DNA from: Myxococcales bacterium
Lineage (GTDB): Bacteria > Myxococcota_A > Polyangia > Polyangiales > Houyiibacteriaceae
DNA: 64,000 nucleotides
NCBI GenBank assembly: GCA_029861865.1
Contig: JAOTYL010000002.1
Coordinates: 372,001-436,000 of the forward strand
Direction of reading: 5' to 3'
Part shown: piece by piece, positions 8,893 to 16,897 of the stretch
Numbering within the stretch: the stretch's first letter is position 1
Layout: each line of letters starts with the position of its first letter
The notes under the pieces: model-generated
What the model was told of the DNA's origin: nothing
Databases searched by the model: none
What the model saw: only the letters and a program-made list of their open reading frames with translations
Program-made: the position numbers and the translations under genes

Positions 8893-10626
8893 ATGGGGAT
8901 TGTTCGGAAATCGGCGGGCTCGAAAAAATCGAAAGACCCGCTTCTCGGGAAGGTTGTTGCCGGCCGATATCGGCTGGAGTCGCAGCTCGGAGAAGGCGGA
9001 ATGGGCGTCGTCTATCGCGCGCGACACGTGCTGATCGATCGCGTCGTCGCACTCAAGCTCATTCGCCCAGACCTGCGCGGCGAGACGCACTTGCGTGCTT
9101 GGATGGTTCGCGAAGCGCGCGCCGCCAACCGAGTCGACCACGCACACATCGTCGACATTCACGACGTCGGCGAGACCGAGGATGGCGAGCTCTATCTCGT
9201 GATGGAGTATCTGATCGGAGACTCGCTCTCCTCACAGATCGCCAAAGGACCGATGCCGATTGCCCGCGCCGTCGACATTCTCGAGCAGATGACTGCAGCG
9301 CTTGCACGTGCACACGATCTCGGAGTCGTGCATCGCGATCTCAAGAGCGACAACATCATGATCACCGGGCGCGGCGGCCGTAAGGACTTCGTGAAGATTC
9401 TCGACTTCGGCCTCGCGGCGCTGACGCGCGATCCTCGGCTTGCTCCGAAGGGCGCTGTCTTCGGAACGCCCGAGTACATGTCGCCCGAGCAGGCCCGTGG
9501 CGAAGACGCAATCGCATCGAGTGATCTGTACGCCCTCGGGATTTTGTTCTTCGAGATGCTGACCGGGCGGCTGCCGTTCCGTTCTGGAAACCGGGACGAG
9601 CTCCTCGAAATGCAGCGCAAGGCGAGGCCACCTAGCCCAAGCAAGTACCGGTCCGATATCCCGGAGGCGGCTGAGCGCGTCATCATGAAGCTGCTCGAGA
9701 AGGATCCGCCCGATCGCTTCCGCGATGGACATCATCTCAAAGAAGAGCTCAAAGAGATGCAGCGCGCCCTCCCCGCTCGCACGTGGGATTCTCCGACGGA
9801 CGTGGCGCCTCAAGCGCCGCTACCGCCGCCTCCCGCAAGGGCACCTGGTGTCGTCGAGTGGAGTCGAACCGCTGCCAACTTCCTGCGCGCTGTCGCGCGG
9901 GCCTATCCGGACGGGGACGCACCGAAGGCCGTTCAGAATGCCGCCGATAAGATCTGGGAAATGGCTTCGCGCGCATCCCGCCTCGAGGGAGAGCTCGAAA
10001 GTCACTCGAAGAAGCTAGAGACCATCGAAAAGCGGGGACGAGCCCTGCGCGCAGAGATCGGTCGTAAGGTCGAAGACCTCGCCGGCGAAGAGTCGCGCGC
10101 CCTCCGAGACGCTTCGGCTGAACGGGACGTGCTGAGCCAGTTCGTGCTGAAGCGGAAGAAGTCGCAGCGAGAGCTCAAAGAAGCGCAAGCGGAGGTCCAA
10201 GCAGCGGGAAGCGACCTCAAAGCCGTTCGCAAGGCCTACGAATCGCTCGGCGCCGCCCGTGCCGAAATCGACGTACTCGACAGTGTGGCACGGGACTATG
10301 AGGCGCGTGCTCGCGGCAAGGAAGACGCGGCTGCCGAGCGCAGAAAACAGATCGAACAGCTTCGAGCACAGCTCAAGCGATACAGCGAAGCGCTGGAAAA
10401 CGACCTGCAGACCGGTCGAGAGCGTATCGCGAGCCGAGTCCGTGAAGCGCTCGAGTATGAAAACGCTTTCGGTGAAGCTTCGGACCTGCTGTTGGACCAC
10501 CTGAGGGACAAGGCCGAGTGCCGAGAACTGCTCGAGGACATCGACAAACGGCGCCAGGGCCAGGATCCCGACGAAAAACCATCGGAGTTACAAGAACTGA
10601 TGGAACGCCACGTCGCCGCCCGGTAG
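8893..10626 (+). CDS. Ser/Thr protein kinase with C-terminal coiled coil
   Basis: The 577-residue product has a Hanks kinase domain (glycine loop GEGGMGVVYRA, VALKLI, HRDLKSDNIMI, DFGLA, GTPEYMSPEQ) over about residues 15-285. A Pro-rich linker (PLPPPPARAP) and a long charged helical region from about residue 340 to 560 follow, almost certainly a coiled coil for dimerisation or partner binding. No membrane segment is present. I start at ATG 8893, which has GGGGGAA four bases ahead, rather than 8869. It is divergently transcribed from another kinase 150 bp away. The stop is followed within 10 bp by a CAGYGN repeat array. Confidence 0.88.
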   Translation: MGIVRKSAGSKKSKDPLLGKVVAGRYRLESQLGEGGMGVVYRARHVLIDRVVALKLIRPDLRGETHLRAWMVREARAANRVDHAHIVDIHDVGETEDGELYLVMEYLIGDSLSSQIAKGPMPIARAVDILEQMTAALARAHDLGVVHRDLKSDNIMITGRGGRKDFVKILDFGLAALTRDPRLAPKGAVFGTPEYMSPEQARGEDAIASSDLYALGILFFEMLTGRLPFRSGNRDELLEMQRKARPPSPSKYRSDIPEAAERVIMKLLEKDPPDRFRDGHHLKEELKEMQRALPARTWDSPTDVAPQAPLPPPPARAPGVVEWSRTAANFLRAVARAYPDGDAPKAVQNAADKIWEMASRASRLEGELESHSKKLETIEKRGRALRAEIGRKVEDLAGEESRALRDASAERDVLSQFVLKRKKSQRELKEAQAEVQAAGSDLKAVRKAYESLGAARAEIDVLDSVARDYEARARGKEDAAAERRKQIEQLRAQLKRYSEALENDLQTGRERIASRVREALEYENAFGEASDLLLDHLRDKAECRELLEDIDKRRQGQDPDEKPSELQELMERHVAAR

Positions 10627-10632
10627 GCGGGG

Positions 10633-10680
10633 TCAGCGGCAGTGTCAGCGGCAGAGCTAGTGCCAGTGTCAGCCCCAGTC
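10633..10680 (+). repeat. NCAGYG hexamer array (left arm of PP2C pair)
   Basis: Eight head-to-tail hexamers (TCAGCG, GCAGTG, TCAGCG, GCAGAG, CTAGTG, CCAGTG, TCAGCC, CCAGTC) fill the short gap between the kinase stop and the 3' end of the PP2C-like gene. Positions 1 and 5 of the unit vary while CAG and the final G are mostly fixed. It is the inverse of the array at 11413-11519. Confidence 0.85.
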
Positions 10681-10719
10681 TTTGTTCTTACGATTTCGTT
10701 CAACTGATGGCGATGGCCC

Positions 10720-11280
10720 TCAAGGGGTGGCGAGAAAGTGACGCTTGGACCGGGGCTTCTCGGCGGCCGCGATGGTGAAGGGGACTCCGCGTGGATCGAC
10801 TTCGGCGGCGCGGCGGGTGATCAGCTTGCCGTTGAGCTTGACAGGCCCGAACCCGATCGGGGCGGCCATGCCGGTTCCGATGCGAGGCTCATCGCGGTAA
10901 CGAGCCGTCAACAGCTGAGCTTCGCCGACTGTGGGAACGGTATACGCAAGACTGTCCCCAACGGAAGCGCCAACGACGACGTTTTGCTGAACGAGGAGGA
11001 CCAGAGCGCTGGTTTCGCCGGCAACCGGATCTTTAAAGACGGTCAGATCGATCCCTTGAAGGACCATTTCCCAATCACGGGAATTGTCGGGCAGCGTCCC
11101 ATTCCGAAAACAGCGGGCAAGCTCTCGTACCGTGAGGGCGGCTGCTGCCTGCGAAGCCGCTCCCGAATCCGACCCGTCGGCCAGCGCGATGAGTGTCCGG
11201 TGTGCATCTCTTAAAACCAAAAGCCGGTCGTGGCGGATGTCGCGAGTAGGTCGTTGCGGCGCGTCGATTTCGAGTTTCAT
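10720..11280 (-). CDS. PP2C-like phosphatase domain, C-terminally shortened
   Basis: The 186-residue protein has PP2C-family marks: 'LIALADGSDSGAAS' (in place of the usual ADGMGGxxxGE), then 'GETSALVLLV' and 'VGASVGDSLAYTV' (matching the VGDSRAY strand). The expected C-terminal part, with the SDGL and final metal-binding Asp motifs, is missing. The frame instead continues into a basic, Arg-rich tail. I examined the other two frames there and the motif does not reappear, so this is a truncation and not a simple frameshift. Full PP2C domains are about 240 residues. It may be a non-catalytic binding protein or a decaying gene. Partner kinases lie next door. Confidence 0.6.
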   Translation of the reverse strand: MKLEIDAPQRPTRDIRHDRLLVLRDAHRTLIALADGSDSGAASQAAAALTVRELARCFRNGTLPDNSRDWEMVLQGIDLTVFKDPVAGETSALVLLVQQNVVVGASVGDSLAYTVPTVGEAQLLTARYRDEPRIGTGMAAPIGFGPVKLNGKLITRRAAEVDPRGVPFTIAAAEKPRSKRHFLATP

Positions 11281-11412
11281 AGAGCCCCCTGACTGGTGTG
11301 GTCTATGCTGAGCAACAGGCGTCCGTTACACCCTATTCCCCAATCCAAGCATCAGAGGAGTTGCCAAGATGGCAGCAGGAACAGAGCGGACACGACCGAC
11401 ACCCACCCCGAA

Positions 11413-11519
11413 CCCTGACACTCCGCTGACACTGCCGCTGACACTGCCACTGGCACTGTCGCTGACACTGCCACTGTCGCTGCCGCTGTCGCTGACACTG
11501 CCACTGTCGCTGACACTGT
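11413..11519 (+). repeat. CRCTGN hexamer array (right arm of PP2C pair)
   Basis: About 17 tandem hexamers such as CGCTGA, CACTGC, CACTGT. They run from roughly 11413 to CACTGT at 11514-11519, with one unit shortened by a base near 11423. The orientation is inverted relative to the array at 10633-10680, so the pair brackets the PP2C-like gene. The remaining parts of the 11281-11573 gap hold no gene I can support. Confidence 0.9.
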
Positions 11520-11573
11520 TTTACAAGAGCAGGCGGCCCCGGTCGCCGTTCGACGCAGAGAGCGGGCGCTTAG

Positions 11574-11657
11574 TAGCCGAGGTCGGGCTCGAACCGACAC
11601 GTCCTTGCGGACACCGGATTTTGAGTCCGGCGCGTCTGCCAATTCCGCCACTCGGCC
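11574..11657 (-). tRNA. tRNA-Leu (anticodon CAA)
   Basis: On the minus strand the 84-nt sequence folds as a class II tRNA. The acceptor strand GGCCGAG (11657-11651) pairs with CUCGGCU, with a G1-U72 wobble. There is a D-arm with GGCGGAAUUGGCAGAC, an anticodon stem CCGGA/UCCGG holding loop CUCAAAA (anticodon CAA), a long variable arm with UGUCC/GGACG, and a T-arm with UUCGAGC. The discriminator is A. No CCA is encoded. It reads UUG codons. Confidence 0.95.
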
Positions 11658-11762
11658 AGAGGAGCGGCGACTATAGCAGGACGGCCTTCAGGCGCATTCC
11701 GGCCCGGCTTGTCGTAGATCGGCGTGTTCGCTAGGCTCGCAGCAATCGAAAAGGGCTCCGAC

Positions 11763-12761
11763 ATGACGAAGACCGCGTTCCTAGGATTGGGCCACTACGT
11801 GCCCTCCAAGGTCGTCACCAACGACGACCTCGCGCAGATGTTCGACACCAGTGACGAATGGATCCAGCAACGCACTGGGATCAAAGAGCGTCGTTACATC
11901 GAAGAAAGCGGGATTGGGGCTAGCGATCTCGCAGTGCCCGCAGTCCAGATGGCTTGCAAGAACGCGGGCATCGATGTCTCCGAAATCGACGTGATCATTT
12001 TCGCGACGCTGTCACCTGATTTCAATTTTCCCGGAAGTGGCTGCTTCCTCGGCGACAAGCTAGGCCTTCCCGGAGTGCCTGCGCTCGATGTGCGGAACCA
12101 ATGCAGCGGTTTCCTTTACGGCCTGCAGATCGCCGATGCCTGGATCAAGTGTGGAATGTACAAGCGCGTGGCTCTCGTCGGTGCTGAGGTGCATTCGACG
12201 GCCCTCGACTTCAGCGACGAGGGGCGCGACGTCACAGTCCTGTTTGGCGATGGTGCGGCATGCGCGATCTTGGGTCCGACCGAGGAAGGCAACCGCGGTG
12301 TGATCGACGTCGAGGTACACGCAGACGGCAGCGGCGCCAAGGAGCTTTGGCTCGAAGGCCCCGCGAGCGCGTACAATCCTCGCCTCACCCACGAGATGAT
12401 AGACAACAAGACGGTATACCCATCGATGAATGGGCGGCACGTCTTCCGCTGGGCCACGGCGAAGATGCCCGAAGTGAGCCGATCCGTGCTCGAGCGAAAC
12501 AACGTGGCAGTCGCAGATCTCGACTGGGTCGTTCCTCATCAAGCCAACAAGCGAATCAACGAGTTCGTCGCGCAGAAGCTCGAGATCCCGCCCGAGAAGG
12601 TGGTCCACAACATCCAGAAGTACGGCAACACCACCGCCGCCTCGATTCCCCTCGCGTTGAGCGAAGCCATTCAGGAAGGTCGCGCCAAGGAAGGCGACTT
12701 GGTGTTGCTCCCCGCGTTTGGCTCTGGATTCACTTGGGGAGCTGCGCTCGTCAGGCTCTAA
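11763..12761 (+). CDS. fabH: Beta-ketoacyl-ACP synthase III (FabH-like)
   Basis: The 332-residue condensing enzyme has the catalytic Cys in 'RNQCSGFLYGLQIAD' (about residue 113), the catalytic His in 'VVPHQANKRI' and the Asn in 'YGNTTAASIPLAL'. FabH starts fatty-acid synthesis by condensing a short acyl-CoA with malonyl-ACP. It stands away from other fab genes here, so it may instead start a special acyl chain (branched-chain or secondary metabolite). The ATG at 11763 is chosen because homologues begin near MTKTAFLGLG and an AAAAGGG lies nine bases upstream. The stop is 22 bp ahead of the lipid kinase gene, which suggests co-transcription. Confidence 0.9.
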   Translation: MTKTAFLGLGHYVPSKVVTNDDLAQMFDTSDEWIQQRTGIKERRYIEESGIGASDLAVPAVQMACKNAGIDVSEIDVIIFATLSPDFNFPGSGCFLGDKLGLPGVPALDVRNQCSGFLYGLQIADAWIKCGMYKRVALVGAEVHSTALDFSDEGRDVTVLFGDGAACAILGPTEEGNRGVIDVEVHADGSGAKELWLEGPASAYNPRLTHEMIDNKTVYPSMNGRHVFRWATAKMPEVSRSVLERNNVAVADLDWVVPHQANKRINEFVAQKLEIPPEKVVHNIQKYGNTTAASIPLALSEAIQEGRAKEGDLVLLPAFGSGFTWGAALVRL

Positions 12762-12782
12762 CGGCGCCTACGGCGGCGGGTG

Positions 12783-13829
12783 ATGAAACAACAAAAAGAA
12801 CCCGCATTGCCGAAAGCAGACCGCGTCGCCGTCGTGCTGAACGGCAACGCGAGACAGGTGACGGACGAGCTCGTGGAGAGCTTCGATCAAGTCGTCGGAA
12901 CCGGGGACTTGTTCCTGTCCAAAAGCCTCGGGGAAGCACGAAAGATCGCCCGTCAGATCGTCGAGTCCGGTTATTCGGTCGTGCTCACCGGGGGTGGTGA
13001 CGGCACGTTCGTTCAAATGGTGACGACGATCACGCGAGAGGCGATGGCATGCGGTCAAGAGCCGCCGCGCTTCGGTCTCTTGAAGCTGGGGACCGGCAAT
13101 TCGCTGGCATGGGCACTGGGTGCTGGCACGAGTCGAAAAGGGATCTTTGCAGACCTCGCCCGGCTTCATCGCGACAGCGGCCACAAGGACCTCCGCCTCA
13201 TCGAAGTCGAAGACTTGCTGACCCCGTTTGCGGGAGCTGGTTTCGACGCCCTCGGCCTCAAACACTTCCACGACGTTCGTTCGATCGTGCGGCACTTGCC
13301 TTGGGTCGGGAGACACGCGACGGGCGCAGCGTCGTACGCGATCTCGATTCCAGCATTGACGATTCCAGAGCTGGCTCTCCGCCCGCGACTCGAGGTTCGA
13401 ATCGTCAATCGCGGAGCGCCCGCACAAGCGCTCGACAAAGACGGCCATCCAACCGGACACTACGTCGAAGCGGGCGAAACTCTCTTCGAGGGCGAGTGCA
13501 TCGCCGCCTTGGTGTCGACCATCCCGTACTGGGGATTCGGCTTCAGGATTTTTCCGTTCGCCGACAACCGGCCCGAAGATCGCTTTTGTCTGCGGATTGT
13601 CGCCGCGCACCCGCTTCACATCGCTGCACATATGCTCAGCGCGTGGAAGGGCACCTACCGCAACGACAACCTGCACGATTTTTACGCGGAGGACGTGGTT
13701 TTCGAGTTCCCGAAGCCCACGCCAATCGAAATCGGTGGTGATCCCGGGGGGATGACCAAGTCGATGCGCGCGCAACTCCACCCGAATCCCGTCAAAGTGG
13801 TCGACTACAAATCCCAGCTCTCCCGCTGA
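12783..13829 (+). CDS. Diacylglycerol/sphingosine kinase-family lipid kinase
   Basis: The 348-residue protein has the DAGK catalytic-domain motifs 'VVLTGGGDGTFVQMV' near residue 75 and 'FGLLKLGTGNSLAWALG' near residue 100, which bind the nucleotide. Members phosphorylate diacylglycerol, sphingoid bases or related lipids. The middle and C-terminal halves include a strongly diverged second domain (PYWGFGFRIFPFADNRPEDRF). The start is ATG 12783, directly after an in-frame GTG at 12780. It follows the FabH-like gene closely, so the two may act in one lipid pathway. A sphingoid-base kinase role is attractive given the serine palmitoyltransferase-like gene at 47 kb, but that is inference. Confidence 0.82.
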   Translation: MKQQKEPALPKADRVAVVLNGNARQVTDELVESFDQVVGTGDLFLSKSLGEARKIARQIVESGYSVVLTGGGDGTFVQMVTTITREAMACGQEPPRFGLLKLGTGNSLAWALGAGTSRKGIFADLARLHRDSGHKDLRLIEVEDLLTPFAGAGFDALGLKHFHDVRSIVRHLPWVGRHATGAASYAISIPALTIPELALRPRLEVRIVNRGAPAQALDKDGHPTGHYVEAGETLFEGECIAALVSTIPYWGFGFRIFPFADNRPEDRFCLRIVAAHPLHIAAHMLSAWKGTYRNDNLHDFYAEDVVFEFPKPTPIEIGGDPGGMTKSMRAQLHPNPVKVVDYKSQLSR

Positions 13830-13913
13830 CGGGCCCAAGTGCGCCGCTTTTCGAAAGATCGGTGAAATTCGTTACCTTTCTCCCAGTAAAACTGTAATAA
13901 TACAGGCATACCG

Positions 13914-14597
13914 ATGCGGGGGAAGACGACTTGGACGATGCTGGCGGCCGCGGTCGTAGCAGCTCTATCGATGGCTTACTCGGGGGTCTCGGCCGAAAGC
14001 GTCGAGGGCTCGGTGCGATCGACCGGTGGCCCGACAAAGGAACCGACTTCGGCCAAGGACTACTACTGGAAAGTGTGGAATGGCGCGCTGCCTGAGCGAC
14101 CTGCAGCGGACACCAACGACGACTTGTTGGCGGTACTGACGGGGAAGTTCACTGGACCGCCGATCGGGTGCACGTTCAGCTTCAGAGGCGGCGCGCTCGA
14201 TCCATCGACGATCGCGGCACGCTCAGGAACGACCGTGCGGGTCGAGAACCGTGACACGTTCACACACGAGCTTTCCGTCGACGGGCTTCCGGGGTTCACG
14301 CCGCTCGAATCCGGTCCTGGAGCAATTCGGACGATCCCGGTCCCAGCGGGCGGTCCATGGAGCCTCGGTGATCTCTATTACGGTCACGTCGACGGGTATC
14401 TGCACTCGATTCGCGAGCTGGTCGCGTGCGCCGCGGTTTCCTCCAGTGGGAGATTCCGCTTCGATGACGTGCCACCCGGACCCTATTCGTTGAGGATCCT
14501 GCGGGGGACTGAGCAAGTGGCGAGCCGTCGCGTGACGTTGCCCGCCGGCAAGACGCTCCAGGTCGACGCGCTGACGCTGAAAAGTGGGGGGAAGTAA
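13914..14597 (+). CDS. Secreted protein with cupredoxin/carboxypeptidase-regulatory-like domains
   Basis: The 227-residue protein has a Sec signal (hydrophobic LAAAVVAALSMAYS, cleavage near VSAES). Residues about 75-110 read like a cupredoxin-type strand pair (RSGTTVRVENRDTFTHELSVDG). The C-terminal 50 residues resemble a carboxypeptidase-regulatory or Ig-like fold (FRFDDVPPGPYSLRILRG). Copper ligands are not clear. A TTACCT at 13872 and TAATAA at 13895 with 17-bp spacing may be its promoter, giving a leader of only about six bases. It ends three bases before the MXAN_5187-like gene and is surely co-transcribed with it. Confidence 0.7.
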   Translation: MRGKTTWTMLAAAVVAALSMAYSGVSAESVEGSVRSTGGPTKEPTSAKDYYWKVWNGALPERPAADTNDDLLAVLTGKFTGPPIGCTFSFRGGALDPSTIAARSGTTVRVENRDTFTHELSVDGLPGFTPLESGPGAIRTIPVPAGGPWSLGDLYYGHVDGYLHSIRELVACAAVSSSGRFRFDDVPPGPYSLRILRGTEQVASRRVTLPAGKTLQVDALTLKSGGK

Positions 14598-14600
14598 CCG

Positions 14601-16454
14601 ATGTTGTCGCGTCTCTGGTATTTGGTTCTCGCAGTAGCCTTGGGCGTTGCATTGGCGGGTGCCTTTCTCAACAAGTCTGCAGCAAGCCGAGAGGTAGAGT
14701 TTCAGCTGGATGAGCAGTTACGGCGTGACCGCGTCGAGGCGGAGTTATGGCTTCGACTGGATGCACGACTTCGCCTCGATGCCCTCGCGGCGCTCGCGGT
14801 GGAACCCGAGGTCCGGCAGACACTTCGCAACTCGAGCAACAAGAGTGGCACGCCGAGTCCGACCGTGCGCAAGCGATTGAGCAACAAGCTCAACGTGCTC
14901 AACACCAAGCTCGAAGAGGGCAAGGGAGACATAGTCTTCGCCGTCGACGCAGAGGGTGAGGTCGTAGCGACGCTCGACAAGAAAGACATGAGCGAGCAGC
15001 GGCTCCACAAGATGCCGCTCGTCCGGGATGCCCTTCGGGGATTCATGCGCGACGACGTGTGGGTCTACAACGGTGGCGTATATCGGATGGCGGGCCGACC
15101 CGTATTCGACGGCGGGCGTTACGTAGGCGCGATCGTCCATGGTATGGCTGTGGGAGACGACCTCGCACGGCGTCTAGGTGAGAAGCTGCCGAACGCAACC
15201 ATAGTGTTCTTCTTTGGCGACGAGGTGATCGGCGCGCACACGGGAGGTGCCAACGCTCCAACGCGCAGCGAGGTCAAGAACGGCCTTGCTGGAGTCGTTG
15301 CCAACATGTCCGACACCCAGAGCTCGGTGGAGATCGACGAACGAAGTCGGGCGATCGCGTCACCCATGCGAGGCGACGCAGCGCACGCGCGGGTTGGGTA
15401 CATGATCGGACGCAACGGAAGCCGTGCCGGGCTCGGCGGTTTATTCGCCAACACCTTCTCGGAGGACGTCGCATCACTTCCGTGGTGGGCAATCATCGGA
15501 ATTCCGCTGGCGCTGCTCGGCCTGGGGCTCTTCCTGCTCTACATGGAGCACGACAAGGGAGTCAGGATTTTGGCCAAGGCAAGCTCGGCGCTTGCAAAGA
15601 ACGAGATCAGCGGACTGCCTGCCGGCGAGCTCCGCCGTCACTACCGCAAGATCGCGGAAAACATCAACACTGCACTGCATGCGGGCGTAGGGTTCAAGAA
15701 GGACGCTCACAAACGCGCCTCCGTCGACCTGGACGACATGCTGAGCTCGACGCGTGACAGCGCGGACACGGGCTACTTCGGGTTTGGGAACGAAGCGCCC
15801 ACTGCACGGCGCACTTCGGTCGACGCAGCGGATGAAGTCGTCGACAGCAAGACCGTGGCCGCGAAGCCTGGTGCGAAGTCTCAGCCTACCGACGACGTCC
15901 CAAAAACAAACAGAATACCGACTGCCAAACCGGGGGGCACGACCACAGCGCGGCCGAAGGATACTCCGACTGCGCGGCCCAACGGCGCTCCGACGGCAAG
16001 ACCGGATCGCTCGCAGTCGTCACGCCCACCCGCACCAACACCCCGGCATCGCCAGGCGCCAGCTGTAAGAGCTGAGAAGGATGTAACGCCTCTACCCGAT
16101 GATCCGCCGACTCGCCCGCGTGCGATCGTGGATGAGCACGACGAGTTCGACGATGGCTTCGGCGATACGGAACAGTCAACGCAGGTTACGCACATTCCGC
16201 AAGAACTGCTCGAGAGATCGAACCCGGATGAGCAAAACGAAGAGGCTCACTTCCGCGAGGTCTTCGATCGGTTCGTCGCCACTCAGAAGGAATGCGGCGG
16301 TCCCGTGGCCGGCCTCAGCTTCGACAAGTTCGTCGGCAAACTTCATGCCGCTCGCGAGCAGGTCATGAAACGGCACAACGCCGACTCGGTTCGCTTCACC
16401 GTGTACGTGAAAGAAGGGCGCGCGGCGCTCAAAGCGAGCCCGGTCAAGCAATGA
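14601..16454 (+). CDS. MXAN_5187-family membrane sensor-like protein
   Basis: The 617-residue protein has an N-terminal membrane anchor (residues about 5-24), a periplasmic Cache-like domain (about 30-270), a second membrane segment (WWAIIGIPLALLGLGLFLLYM, about 293-313) and a HAMP-like helix. A long Pro/Thr/Arg-rich disordered linker with TARP repeats follows. The conserved C-terminal module is about residues 545-612, with HFREVFDRFVATQKECG and later VRFTVYVKEGRAALKASPVK. I recognise this end from the Myxococcus MXAN_5187 family, whose function is unknown. GGGGGAAG precedes the ATG. It follows the secreted gene by three bases. Sensing or envelope organisation is plausible. Confidence 0.8.
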   Translation: MLSRLWYLVLAVALGVALAGAFLNKSAASREVEFQLDEQLRRDRVEAELWLRLDARLRLDALAALAVEPEVRQTLRNSSNKSGTPSPTVRKRLSNKLNVLNTKLEEGKGDIVFAVDAEGEVVATLDKKDMSEQRLHKMPLVRDALRGFMRDDVWVYNGGVYRMAGRPVFDGGRYVGAIVHGMAVGDDLARRLGEKLPNATIVFFFGDEVIGAHTGGANAPTRSEVKNGLAGVVANMSDTQSSVEIDERSRAIASPMRGDAAHARVGYMIGRNGSRAGLGGLFANTFSEDVASLPWWAIIGIPLALLGLGLFLLYMEHDKGVRILAKASSALAKNEISGLPAGELRRHYRKIAENINTALHAGVGFKKDAHKRASVDLDDMLSSTRDSADTGYFGFGNEAPTARRTSVDAADEVVDSKTVAAKPGAKSQPTDDVPKTNRIPTAKPGGTTTARPKDTPTARPNGAPTARPDRSQSSRPPAPTPRHRQAPAVRAEKDVTPLPDDPPTRPRAIVDEHDEFDDGFGDTEQSTQVTHIPQELLERSNPDEQNEEAHFREVFDRFVATQKECGGPVAGLSFDKFVGKLHAAREQVMKRHNADSVRFTVYVKEGRAALKASPVKQ

Positions 16455-16455
16455 G

Positions 16456-16484
16456 TTGACCGCCGGTAGGCCCGGCTCTACCTT
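16456..16484 (+). promoter_or_regulatory. Sigma-70-type promoter of the 6S-like RNA
   Basis: TTGACC at 16456-16461 and TACCTT at 16479-16484 are spaced by 17 bp, directly after the stop codon at 16454. They predict a transcript start near 16490-16492, which coincides with the beginning of the foldable RNA. Confidence 0.6.
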
Positions 16485-16490
16485 GTTCCA

Positions 16491-16723
16491 AGGTCCCTCT
16501 GTTGTGCAGGTGAGGAAGGAGTAGAGAATCCCTGACTAGGTCGAATGGGGAACTTCAGCGTATGTGGTGTGCGGACCCGGCTAGCTTCATCGGGGTGCCT
16601 TAAGCGTACGGTATCTGTTCCCACCTACTAGAACGGTAGGGATTCGACTCGACATAGATCCCACGGCACGACGGTCAGGACTATCTTTGGGGGGCCGGCT
16701 CGAAAGAGTCGGCTCTTCTTTTT
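16491..16723 (+). ncRNA. ssrS: Probable 6S RNA
   Basis: A non-coding stretch of about 233 nt has its own promoter and an intrinsic terminator. It folds as a long rod. GAATCCCT (16526-16533) pairs perfectly with AGGGATTC (16638-16645), and GGGAAC (16548-16553) pairs with GTTCCC (16617-16622). Between these stems lies an almost symmetric open bubble of 14 and 15 nt. An apical hairpin around 16573-16600 (with GGACCC and GGGGTGCC) closes the rod. GGTCCCTC (16492-16499) can pair with 16689-16696. A rod with one large central bubble that mimics an open promoter is the hallmark of 6S RNA, which sequesters the housekeeping polymerase holoenzyme. The bubble's 3' strand also allows a small hairpin (CCTAC/GTAGG), as in known 6S RNAs. 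Identity rests on fold, not on a database match. Confidence 0.65.
16694..16723 (+). terminator. Intrinsic terminator of the 6S-like RNA
   Basis: The stem GCCGGCTC/GAGTCGGC (8 bp, one G-U) has a GAAA tetraloop and is followed by TCTTCTTTTT. It is directly followed by the hexamer array beginning at 16728. Confidence 0.85.
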
Positions 16724-16727
16724 GGGG

Positions 16728-16847
16728 TCAGCTTCAGTGCCAGCGTCGGTGTCAGTGTCAGTGTCAGTGTCAGCGTCAGCGTCAGCGTCAGCGCCAGTGC
16801 TAGCGCCGGTGTCAACGCCAGTGTCTGCGCGAGTGCCAGCGTTCGCG
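16728..16847 (+). repeat. NCAGYG hexamer array (left arm of mscS pair)
   Basis: About 20 consecutive hexamers, the central nine nearly perfect (TCAGTG x3 then TCAGCG x4), with decay at both ends. It fills the space between the terminator of the 6S-like RNA and the mscS gene. A frame can be read through it, but it yields only a low-complexity Asp/Thr/Ala string and is not a gene. Confidence 0.92.
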
Positions 16848-16897
16848 ATGAGAATGCGCATCACTGTCCAGACTCATCTGTGCTAAGTCGCCTTGGA

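Noticed and set aside
10720-11280. Frameshift restoring the PP2C C-terminus
   Set aside because: Reading the other two frames past the junction gives no SDGL or metal motif, so truncation is the better explanation.
11369-11734. Plus-strand frame rich in Leu-Pro-Thr from the 11.4 kb array
   Set aside because: It runs through the array and the tRNA-Leu gene, so it is not a gene.
16491-16723. tmRNA, RNase P RNA or SRP RNA as identity of the non-coding RNA
   Set aside because: No tRNA-like ends with CCA, no GAGGAAAGUCC, and no SRP GGAA tetraloop motif with its symmetric loop. A rod with a central bubble fits 6S instead.
16628-16864. Minus-strand frame giving an Asp-Thr-Ala-Gly string
   Set aside because: It is only the translation of the hexamer array plus the terminator region and has no ribosome site.
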